Shown here: one piece after another, positions 49,632 to 58,900 of the stretch | Numbering within the stretch: the stretch's first letter is position 1 | Layout: every line of letters starts with the position of its first letter | Source: JAVBMV01 sp031552145 | Lineage (GTDB): Bacteria; Myxococcota; Myxococcia; Myxococcales; UBA5297 | Length of the DNA: 64,000 bases | Reading direction: 5' to 3' | NCBI GenBank assembly: GCA_031552145.1 | Contig: JAVBMV010000007.1 | Span: 186,001-250,000, forward strand | Notes under the pieces: generated by a model | What the model saw: the letters and a program-made list of their open reading frames with translations, nothing else | Told to the model about the DNA's origin: nothing | The model's database searches: none | Translations under genes and position numbers: made by a program

Positions 49632-51398
49632 ATGCCTATTTGCAATACCAACAAGTTCATCGGCCTCTGCGCCGCCGGCGCGCTCGCGCTCGCGCTCGCG
49701 GCGGGCTGCGCCAGCGCGCCCGTCGTCAAGGAGGCGCCGGTGCCCGAGGAGAAGCCCATGTCGCTGCAGCAGCGCGTCGATTCTTTCCTGGAGAGCTACT
49801 TCGCCGACCTTTCGCAGAAGGAGCTGGCCGCGAGCAGCGCCTGGTGGAACGCCTCCACGAACGGCTCCGAAGAGGCCAGCAAACGCTACGCGGAGGCGGA
49901 GCTTGCCCGGCGTCTGGTGCACGCCGACGAGGCCCGCTTCGCGGCGCTGAAGGCGCTGCGCGCCGAGGCGGCCGAGCTGCGCGCGCGCGGCGAGGTGGCG
50001 CTCGATGCCAAGTCCGAGCGCTCGCTCGAGCTGGCCGAGCTGGCCTTCAAGGGAGAGCAGCTCCCGCCCGCGCTGCTCAAGCAGATGGTCGACGCCTCGA
50101 CCGAGATCGAACTCATCTTCAAGACCTTCCGCCCCACGGTGGGGGGGAAGCGTTTGACCAACAACGATCTGCTCGGGGTGCTCACCTCCGAGAAGAGCAG
50201 CAAGAAGCGGCAGGAGGCGTGGCTGGCCTCGAAGGAGGTGGGCGCGCAGGTGGCGGGAAAGCTCATCGCGCTGGCGAAGGTGCGCAACGAGGCGGCGCGC
50301 TCGCTCGGCTACGCCAACTTCTGGGATATGCAGATGCGCCTGCAGGAGCATGACCCCGCGCAGGTGATCGCCCTCTTCGCCGAGCTGGAGCGCGTCACCG
50401 ACGCCCCCTTCGCCGCCATGAAGGCGCAGCTCGACGCCGAGGTGGGGCGCCACCTCAAGGTCGCGCCAAAGGCGCTCATGCCCTGGCACTACACCAACCC
50501 CTTCTTCCAGGACGCGCCCCCCAATGAGAAGGTCAATCTCGACACCTTCTTCGCCGGGATGCCCCAGGAGCGGATCGCCGAGCTGGCGGTGCGCTTCTAC
50601 GCCGACATCGGCATCGACGCCGCGCCCATCATCGAGCGCAGCGATCTCTACGAGCGCGAGGGGAAGGATCAGCACGCCTTCTGCATCACCCTCGATCGCA
50701 AGAAAGATATTCGGACGCTGCAGAACGTGAAGGCGACCAACCAGTGGATGGAGACGATGCTCCACGAGGTGGGTCACGGCGTCTACTACGCCGGTATCGA
50801 CGAGAGCTTGCCCTTCAACCTGCGCGAGGCGGCGCACACCCTCACCACCGAGGCGACCGCGATGCTCTTCGGCGCGCTGGCGAAGAACCCCATGTGGCTG
50901 ACGAGCTACGCGGGCATCGACGCCAAGGCGATGGCCAAAGTGGAGAAGTACATTCTGGAGCAGCGCCGGCGCGAGCAGCTCATCTTCGTGCGCTGGGGGC
51001 TCGTGATGCTCAACTTCGAGCGCGCGCTCTACGAGAACCCTGACCAGGATCTCGACGCGCTCTGGTACCAGTACGTGGCGCGCTTCCAGGGACTGAAGCC
51101 GCTCGAGGGGCGCCATGGCGACTGGGCCGCGAAGCCCCACTTCACGGTGGCGCCGGTCTACTACCACAACTATGTGATGGCCGAGCTGATGGCGGCGCAG
51201 CTGCGCTCGCGCTTCGCGACCATGGCGGGCCACACGGGCCCCGCCTCGGCGCTCTCCTTCAACGGGCGCAAGGAGTTTGGGCAGCACATGAACGAGAAGC
51301 TCTTCGCCCCCGGCATGTCGCACCACTGGCCCGAGCTGGTCGAAGAGGTGACGGGCGCCAAGCTCTCCACTGCCGCCTTCGAGGCCGAGGTGAAGTAG
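49632..51398 (+). CDS. M2-family-like zinc peptidase lipoprotein
   Basis: A 588-aa protein. AGGAG at 49620-49624 supports the ATG at 49632. The lipoprotein signal ends LALAAGC (lipid Cys26). The zinc motif is HEVGH (378-382) with the third ligand Glu at 407 in REAAHTLTTEATAML, a spacing and context (LPxxLRE) close to M2 peptidases such as angiotensin-converting enzyme (HExxH, 23-24 residues, E). DQHAFCITLDRKKDIR upstream and PHFTVAPVYYHNYVMAELMAAQL downstream also fit M2/M3 gluzincins. It is probably a periplasmic, lipid-anchored peptidyl-dipeptidase or carboxypeptidase. It follows module B on the same strand, with an inverted repeat in between. Confidence 0.85.
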   Translation: MPICNTNKFIGLCAAGALALALAAGCASAPVVKEAPVPEEKPMSLQQRVDSFLESYFADLSQKELAASSAWWNASTNGSEEASKRYAEAELARRLVHADEARFAALKALRAEAAELRARGEVALDAKSERSLELAELAFKGEQLPPALLKQMVDASTEIELIFKTFRPTVGGKRLTNNDLLGVLTSEKSSKKRQEAWLASKEVGAQVAGKLIALAKVRNEAARSLGYANFWDMQMRLQEHDPAQVIALFAELERVTDAPFAAMKAQLDAEVGRHLKVAPKALMPWHYTNPFFQDAPPNEKVNLDTFFAGMPQERIAELAVRFYADIGIDAAPIIERSDLYEREGKDQHAFCITLDRKKDIRTLQNVKATNQWMETMLHEVGHGVYYAGIDESLPFNLREAAHTLTTEATAMLFGALAKNPMWLTSYAGIDAKAMAKVEKYILEQRRREQLIFVRWGLVMLNFERALYENPDQDLDALWYQYVARFQGLKPLEGRHGDWAAKPHFTVAPVYYHNYVMAELMAAQLRSRFATMAGHTGPASALSFNGRKEFGQHMNEKLFAPGMSHHWPELVEEVTGAKLSTAAFEAEVK

Positions 51399-51400
51399 CC

Positions 51401-51460
51401 GCTCGACGCGCTGCGTAGTACCCGCGGGGGCCGTGCCGATGGGCGCGGCCCCCGCGCGCT
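51401..51460. repeat. 60-bp direct repeat, copy 1, containing a terminator-like hairpin
   Basis: It begins 3 bp after the peptidase stop. It matches 52897-52956 at 53 of 60 positions with no gaps; the last 31 bases are identical. Inside is a 10-bp perfect stem (GCGGGGGCCG at 51424-51433, CGGCCCCCGC at 51446-51455) with a 12-nt loop. The two copies bracket the ATPase gene. Confidence 0.85.
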
Positions 51461-51469
51461 TTGCGCTGT

Positions 51470-51579
51470 GACTCCAGAACCTCCCCGGCTCGACTCCAAA
51501 TTTGCGCCATCCGGACTCCAGATCATCCCCGACTTGACTCCAAATCGTCCCCGGCCTAGCCTCCAAATCGTCCCTTTTC
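51470..51579. repeat. 22-bp tandem direct repeats, five units
   Basis: The block GACTCCA (last copy GCCTCCA) recurs at 51470, 51492, 51514, 51536 and 51559, a period of 22 bp (last 23), each followed by a related AATCxTCCCCG segment. The array fills the space from just after direct repeat copy 1 to the start codon of the ATPase. There are no unique spacers between units, so it is not CRISPR. It may be a multi-site operator or a remnant of the element that carried the gene. Confidence 0.75.
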
Positions 51580-52827
51580 GTGGTCCGGAGCACCGCCATT
51601 CCAGCTCTTTTCCCCAGACTCACCGAGAACCGTCTAAGAGAGGCGTTACAGGACACGCCCGTGGTCTTAGTTGCCGGGCCCAGGCGTGCGGGGAAGACCA
51701 CGCTCGTCAGAGGCCTCGAGACCGGTGATCGCCCCTACCTCACGCTCGACGATCCAGGACAGCTCGAGGGTGCCAGGCGAGATCCCGTTGCCTTTGTCCG
51801 TCGCTTCGACAGCGCCATCATCGACGAGGTCCAGCGCGCTCCCGCGCTGCTCCTGGCCATCAAGCGCGCGGTCGATGAGGAGAGCCGGCCCGGGCGCTTC
51901 ATCCTGACGGGCTCCTCCAACGTCATGTTGTTGCCGACCGTGGCCGATAGTCTGGCTGGGCGCATGGAGACTCTTCAGCTCTTTCCGCTTTCGCAGGCGG
52001 AGATGCGCGGGGGCTCGGGAGCGTTTCTGGAGGTGCTCTTCGCGGGAAAACTTCCCAAGGCAGGAGCGCCGCTCATCGGCAAGCAACTGATCGGCGCCGT
52101 ACTCGCGGGCGGCTACCCCGAACTCCTTGCGCGAAAGAGCGAGGCGCGCAGACATGAGTGGGCATCGAACTATCTAGAGGCGGTGTTGAGTCGCGATCTG
52201 CGGGAGATTGCCACGATAGAGAAGCTGACCGAACTTCCCCTCTTCGTGGAGTTACTCGCCCGCTACTCGGGGCAACTCTTGAACTATTCGGCATTGGGCG
52301 TGGGATTGAGTATCTCCTCCAAAACGAGCCAGCGATATGTGTCGCTCCTGGAGCGGATCTTTCTCACCACTTCTCTGCGCGCATGGCACGGCAACGCGCT
52401 GAAGCGCCTCGTGAAGACCCCGAAGCTGCACTTTCTAGATACAGGGCTACTCGCTACATTGCAGCAGCTCTCCCCAGAAGCGCTCCTCGAGAAGAACGAG
52501 CTCTTCGGCCCGCTCCTCGAGAGCTTCGTCGTTGGGGAGGTATTCAAGCTGATGACCCGCGGCGGTCCGAGGGTACGCCCCTACCACTTCCGTGACGCGA
52601 AGGGGCATGAGGTCGACCTCGTGCTGGAGCGCTCTAGCGGGCAGATGATCGGCATCGAAGTGAAGGCCGGTGCCACCATAGGCGCCTCCGACTTCAAGGG
52701 GCTGAGTGCGCTCTCCGCTGCCGCGGGAAAGCGCTTCGTTGCCGGCGTCATCCTGTATGACGGAAAAGAGGTGGCGCCCTTTGGACCCAATCTGGCGGCG
52801 ATACCTCTCTCCTGTTTATGGGCGTGA
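51580..52827 (+). CDS. AAA-type ATPase with DUF4143 domain
   Basis: A 415-aa protein. Walker A is GPRRAGKTTL (33-42), Walker B AIIDEVQR (79-86) and the sensor ILTGSSN (108-114). The DUF4143 half follows (YLEAVLSRDLREIATIEKL, YSGQLLNYSALG, LHFLDTGLLATL). The C-terminus has GHEVDLVLE...IGIEVKAG (about 342-364), an Asp...Glu-x-Lys arrangement like restriction-endonuclease-fold nucleases. The family is widespread, often multicopy and prone to transfer; its role is unclear. The GTG start has no clear ribosome binding site, since the tandem repeats run up to it. It is exactly bracketed by 60-bp direct repeats, suggesting insertion as a unit. Confidence 0.87.
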   Translation: MVRSTAIPALFPRLTENRLREALQDTPVVLVAGPRRAGKTTLVRGLETGDRPYLTLDDPGQLEGARRDPVAFVRRFDSAIIDEVQRAPALLLAIKRAVDEESRPGRFILTGSSNVMLLPTVADSLAGRMETLQLFPLSQAEMRGGSGAFLEVLFAGKLPKAGAPLIGKQLIGAVLAGGYPELLARKSEARRHEWASNYLEAVLSRDLREIATIEKLTELPLFVELLARYSGQLLNYSALGVGLSISSKTSQRYVSLLERIFLTTSLRAWHGNALKRLVKTPKLHFLDTGLLATLQQLSPEALLEKNELFGPLLESFVVGEVFKLMTRGGPRVRPYHFRDAKGHEVDLVLERSSGQMIGIEVKAGATIGASDFKGLSALSAAAGKRFVAGVILYDGKEVAPFGPNLAAIPLSCLWA

Positions 52828-52896
52828 TCTCCGAGCAGGAGTCCCGCAAGAGCGAAGGCCCGGCGAGACACTGGCTCTCCGAAGAACCGCATGCTT

Positions 52897-52956
52897 GCTC
52901 GATAGGCTGCGCAATACCGGCGGGAGCCGTGCCGATGGGCGCGGCCCCCGCGCGCT
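52897..52956. repeat. 60-bp direct repeat, copy 2, containing a terminator-like hairpin
   Basis: It matches 51401-51460 (53 of 60). It ends one base before the stop codon of the convergent giant gene C (52957). The hairpin arms are 52920-52929 and 52942-52951 (one wobble) with the same 12-nt loop as copy 1. The 69 bp between the ATPase stop and this copy hold nothing recognisable. Confidence 0.85.
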
Positions 52957-55900
52957 CTAGGGCGTCGTTACATAGAGCTCGAATTGCCCCTTGGAGCTGT
53001 CAGCATCCACGATGATGAAGTAGGTGTGGTTTGGGATGGCGGGAGAGATGGTCACGCTTTTGGCCGAGGTGTTCGAGGTGAGCGTGGCGCCGACGCAGCT
53101 GTTTGCATCGTTGCAGCTCGAATTGACCGAGACGAAACCTGCCCAGTAGGTGCTGACGCGCGAGTTGTCGATCACGACGGTAAAGAGGGCACTTGTCTTG
53201 GGGGTGTAGCTGTAGACGAGGTCGGGTCCGTTGCCGTTCGAGGTTGCGGTGTAGCCGGCGTTGTAGGCCGCGCAGCCGTTGATCAAGGAGTCTGGTGCGG
53301 TCTGAAAGCCAGAGCGCGTCTTGCTGAAGGTGCTGTGGGCGTCGCTTGTCGAACCCATGACGGGGCGGTTGAGCTCGAGCGCGATGGCGTCGCCGCAGGT
53401 CTGGTTTGGCGGAACGGAACCATCGGCCGCGGGGGTCTTCGTCAGTTCGACGCCGTAGGCCATCGCCGCCGTGGCGCTGATGCCGCCCTCGATAAAGAGG
53501 AAGTAGGTCCCCGGGGGCAGAGTGAGTGAGGTGGCCGTCGTCGGCAAGTTGGGGTTGCAATAGACCTCGGCGTCGCGGGACGTGTCAGTGCAGGCGGTTC
53601 GGATGTAGGCGTAGGCGGTGCCCGAGCTCTTCTTGAGTGTGAGGGTCGTCGTTCCAGTCAGCTCCAGCTTGTAGAGATCCTCCGCCATGGCCATGGAGGC
53701 GAGGCAGTGCCCGCCCGCGAAGCTCTCCGAGGTGGCCTGGGTGATATTCCTCGTGAGGGTGACCGTGCTCGTCGTGCTAGGTGGTGTGGGGGCTATCCAG
53801 TCGAGCGCGCCGAGGTTGTCGCAAGTGTAGTTCATGGGCTTGGCCGTCTCGGCCACGGTCGTGAGGGTGACGTTCAACCTGAAGCTGCCGAAGGCAGCCG
53901 TCGAGACGGAGTCGACCCACAGAAAGTAGGTGCCGACTGGGAGATACTGGTGGCTGAGCTTGCCCGTTCCCGTCGCGACGCCCTTGCGCCCGATGACATC
54001 GCCCTCCGTGCAGGCTGCTCTGAGGTAGAGGACCGGACTGACAAAGTTTGCCTCGATCTCCGAGAGGGAGGCCTCGAGCGACTTGGGCCCATCCTTGATC
54101 TCGAGGCTGTAGACCAGGTCGGCCCCCCACACATACTGATGCGTGCTGGTTCCGACGGAGAGTCGTGAGGAGTCGTTCCGCGCAAAGCGCAGGTCGCCCG
54201 TGGTGGTCGCGGTGAAGGGCCCTGTGCCCGAGAACTCCAGCTTCTCGGGCAAGGTGCAGTCGTCATTCGCGGCATAAGCGAAGGCGTCGGGCGCCGAGAG
54301 GGAGAAGTCGAGCCAGTAGGCGCCGGTATCGTTCGCGGCGTGGCTGTCGATCCAGAGGTACCACTTACCCGCGGGTACCAGGTGAATATCGAGTGCCGCG
54401 GTGTTGGCCGAGGTGGGGGCGACACAGCCGAAAGAGGGGCTTGAGCTCGGTTCGTCGCAGCGCTTCAACAGGTAGAGGACGGGCCTAAAACCCGAGGCGA
54501 CTGCGCTGACTCTGAGGTGCTGTGGCGTGGCGAAGTCGAGCTCATAGACGCGATCGGGCCCCTTCGCCACGGCGCAGGGCGCGGCGGAGCTATTGGAGCC
54601 CTCGTCGATCAGCCCGCTCACGACGGCGGAGCCGTTCGAGAAGGTCACCTTTCCCGCGTCGGGAAAGGGAGAGAGGCAAGTATCGTTCGCCGCGTAGCGG
54701 GGTGCGGGAGCGAGCGAGAGCTCGAGTTGGAAGGGGCCGACGGCCCCGACCTCTTCACTGTCGACGATGACATAGAGCAGCCCCGAGGTGGCGCGCGTTG
54801 CCGAAAGCGTGAGGGGTTGGCCTCGGCGTGCCGAGTTGAGACATGCCAGCTCTCCCGAGGGCGAGGCCGTGCAGTCATTCCTGATGTAGAGGGTGGGGGC
54901 GAAGCTGGAGGAGAAGGGGGGCTCCTCGGGCGTCAGCGTCGCCGTGAGCCGATAGTTGGCCGGAACCATCACGGGGAAGGCGAGATCGGGCCCCTTGGTG
55001 GCGTAGCAACTTCCCTCTTGCTGATGCGTCCCCAGCTCTATTCCGGGCAGGTGGAGCGTGCGGCGCCCCGAGGAGTCGATGGCGATCGGCTCGGCGCCTG
55101 GGTCGCAGAGATCGGGGATGCCCACGGTGGGCGCGTCGAAGGTGAGCGTCAGCGCGAAGAGCGCGCTCTTCGCGTCGGGCGGCGTCGTGGTCGAGCCCGC
55201 GATGAGCCAGTAGTTCCCGGGCGCCAAGGAGTGGAGCGACAGCGTCGCCCTTCCGCCCGCCGGGGCGCTGCAGCCGCGCTCGTCGGCCCACGTGGCGCTG
55301 TCGCATGAGCCAGCGCGGAGCGTCAGTGACGGGAGCAGCGCGCTCTCCATCGCCTCCATCGTCGCGGTAAGCGAGCGCGCTCCCGCGATGGCCGGGATCG
55401 TGAAGGCGTAGACAATGTCGCGACCGTTCGTCGCGGCGCAGGAGCCCTGGTAGTTGGCGCTGGCGCCGCGCAGCGTTCCGCGCAGCACGTTGGTGCCCGA
55501 CATATCCAGGCCGGAGATCGGGATGCCCGGACAGAGATCGCCGGAAGCCGCGCCGTAACGTACGCTCGCGTGGAGCGTGAAGGCGCCGCTCTGGGTCGGG
55601 GTGTAGCTGTCGACGATGACGCGATACTGGGACTGGCCTCTCATCGGCACCTGATAGACGAGCACCGCGGGGAGGGCGCGCGTGCCCGGCAGCGCGCAAC
55701 GCGGATCCCGCGCCTCGCTGAAGCAGTTGGCGGAAATGTCCGTGGAGAGCGACAGGACCGGGAACATGGCGGTGCTGGTGTCGGCCTGTACGGAGAGCTC
55801 GATTGTTGCCGCGGAGAGCGCCAGCCTCTCGGGATCCAGTTCGAGCGCATACACGATGTCGCTACCGGAGGCGGCCTTGCAGCCAGTATGGCCATGGTCG

Positions 55901-58900
55901 ACTTCGATCGCGGTGTCGCCCATCAGCGTCGCCTGATCTTCGTGCAGCTCGATCTTGATCGGTGCTTCGCAGCTCCCTCCGACTGGCAAGAGCTCTACCG
56001 CGATGTCGAAGCGCGTCCTGACGGTGGCGCTCATCGAGTCGAGCCAGAGGTAGTAGTCGCCGGGGCTTTGCAGGGTGGTACGGAGCATCGCCTTCGCGCC
56101 GGTCGTCACCCTGGAGCAGAGCTCTCCCGCCGTCGTGGTGCAGGTCGTTCGCCGCAAGATGATTGCCGCGCCCGAGGTCGAGCCGTCAATCGTCGCGGTG
56201 ATGAGGAGATCGGCTGGCATGGGGAGCTCGGGGATGGAGAGCTTGTAGATGTTCTCGACACCGGGGAGCGATCGCTGGAGCGCCGAGGTGTTGCAGGCAT
56301 CGAGCGACGCGAGGGTGTTCTGCGCGGAGGCGTCGTTGAAGCCAAAGAACGAGAGCTTTCCATCGGTTAGCGTCAGCGGCGTAGCCTCGGCCTCGGCGCA
56401 GGACATGTTGGTACCCGTTGCCAGCGCTACCTCGAGCGCGTAGACGTCCCCCTCCGCGGAGAGGCCATCGACGATGATGAAGTAGGTCCCCTCGATGAGC
56501 GAGCTGATCGAGGCGCGCTTCGTCGCGCCCGCCGCCACCTCGGCGAAGGCGAGCTCATCGGCCGCCGCGCCTGAATCGCAGCTCTTGCGCAGGTAGAGCG
56601 CCAGGGCGAGGCCGGGCTTCATCGATTGATTGGTGAGCTGAGTCGAGAGGGTGTAGCGCTTCCCGGCGGGGACCACCACAGAGTAGATGGCCTCCCCTCC
56701 CGGCGTGGGTTTGGTTGAGGAGCTTTGTGTTCCAACCAGTCCGAAGGTGCTCCCTGTCAGATGCTGGCTGCCGATGATGCTCGGGGTGCCGGCAGCCCCC
56801 TCCCGCAGCACCTGCGTCGCGCTGGCGCAGGTGGCGTTGGTCTGCGGCGGCGGCGCTTCGTCGCTCTCGATGCGCAGCTCAAAGGCGCCGCGCAGCGGAC
56901 TCACCGAGTCGACGATCAGGTAGTAGATGGCGGGCGTCAGGTTGCCCTGGAGCGTGACGGGGCCACCCCGCTCCGAGGCCGAGGCCATCAGCTCCTCCTC
57001 GGGCAGCGCGTCTTCACAAGTGCCCTTGCGCAGGTAGAGAAGCGCCTCGCCGTCGAAGGAGGAGAAGGCCGCCGTCGCGGTGAGATGCTTGGGCGAACCC
57101 TGAACCTCGAATCGGTAGATCAGATTGCCGCCATTGCCCTTTGCCAGCTTCAGGGAGGCGAGGGTGTTCGCGGCGAAGGTGGTGTCGCCCGGAATCGTCA
57201 GGAGGCCCGGCGCGATGGGCAGCGAGATGGGCTCGGCCGCCGCGCAGGAGTCGGGAAGGCGCGAAGCGAGTGGCGTCAGTGAGAGATCGAGCGAGAAGGA
57301 GCCGGCGGAGTTGGAGCTGCCATCGACGATGAGGAAGTAGTTGCCGCCGGCCATGAAGGCGTCGAGGGTCACCATTCCCGGCGTCGCACTCTCGGCGGAG
57401 CAGGCCAGCTCGGCATGGGTGTCGAGGCTCGCGCACTGCCCGTCGCTGCGTAGGTAGAGCGCCGGGCTATAGGCTACATCGTTGGTGTGGGCGCGAATGG
57501 TGAGCCGACCGGGCTCGCCGACCGCGATCTTGTAGACCAGATCGGGACCATCGAGCGGCGCGTCGACCTTGCCGCAGGTGCCGCGGTAGTCGGCGCGCGC
57601 GTTGGCCGTCGTGGCGTTGAGCACCTGGGCGCGAAAGCTGGGCGCCGCGAGCGAGAGGCTCTGTGGCGTGGAGCAGGTGTCGTTCGCGGGAGCGATGCCG
57701 GCGTCGACGCCCTCAACCTTCAGCTCGAACTTCCCTTCCTTCTCTTCCAGAGAGTCGACGAAGAGGTAGTTCTTCCCCGTGACGTTGGGGAGCGTGAGTA
57801 CGAGCGGGCTGGAGACGCCGCCGACGCGGCATGCGCGCTCCTCCGCCAAGGCGCCGCAGCCAGAGCGCACATAGAGGATCGGCACATACTTCGCTTCCTG
57901 GGGCGTCAGCGTGATGGTGAGCGTCTTTACCGCGCTGCCCAGGTCGACCAGATAGACCAGCTCGGCGCCCGTGGAGTCGGCGCGACAACCCGCCACCGAG
58001 TCGTGAGTGGCGTTGGCGGTGCTGGCGATGGCGTTGTCGCCCAGGGCGAGGTCGGCCGCATCTTCACAGAGGTCGTTCCAGTCGATGCCGGAGAGTTCGA
58101 GCGCGATCTCTAGGTCGAAGAGCCCTTCGCTCCCCGCGGCGCTGTCGACGACCAAGATCCAGCTGCTGCCCGGCGCACGCCGCGCGGCGCTCGCCTCCGC
58201 TTTTCCGCCATCGAGGGATGCACAGGTCAACTCGCTGCCCTGCTCCTCGCAGTTCCTGCGCAGCGAGAGCGTGGGGATGAGCGCGCTGCCGGGGCGCGGC
58301 GTGACGGTGGCCTTCAGGTTGTAGGTGGCGTCATTGGGGAGATTGAGCTTCCAGAGCAGCTCTCGGCCCGAGCTACCAGCGCCACAGGAAGCGCTTCCCA
58401 GACTCGCGCTGCCGAAGGAGGTGTCGGAGATGGCGGTGTAGATCAGCTCCGTGGGGGAGAAGGTCACCTCACGCACCGTGGAGCAGGTGCCATTGTCGGC
58501 GCGCGGCAGAAGCGCCGCCTGGAGCATGAAGGCGCCCTCCGAGCGGTCGGCTCCATCGACGACGAGGTACCAGCTACTGCCCGCGGCGAGCTCGGGCGCG
58601 TGGAGGATGGTGTAGGCGCGCCGCGCGGTGTTGGGGGCGCATGCGGTTGCCCCGGTCCCAGGCGCGCACTCCGGTACCAAATAGAGCGCGGGTCTGTAGC
58701 CGCTGCTCGGCTCCGCGGCGTCGACGCGGGCGACGAAGGAGGAGGGCTCGTTGACGCTGAAGTGAAAGCTCACCTCTCCGCCCGAGTTGGGCAGGCAGGA
58801 GGGGGAGAGGTCATTGCGCGCGTCGACGTTGGTGCCGCTTTCGCTGGCTAAGCCCTCGGGATCGAAGGTGAGCGCGATGGAGGTTGTGGGGCCGCAGCTG

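Noticed and set aside
51470..51579. Possible CRISPR array
   Set aside because: Units are contiguous at a 22-bp period and the whole unit is related from copy to copy; there are no unique spacers and no cas genes.
49404..51701. A 765-codon open frame on the minus strand
   Set aside because: It is antisense to the zinc peptidase and FecR genes, which show catalytic motifs. High G+C makes long antisense frames common, and its translation has no family features.
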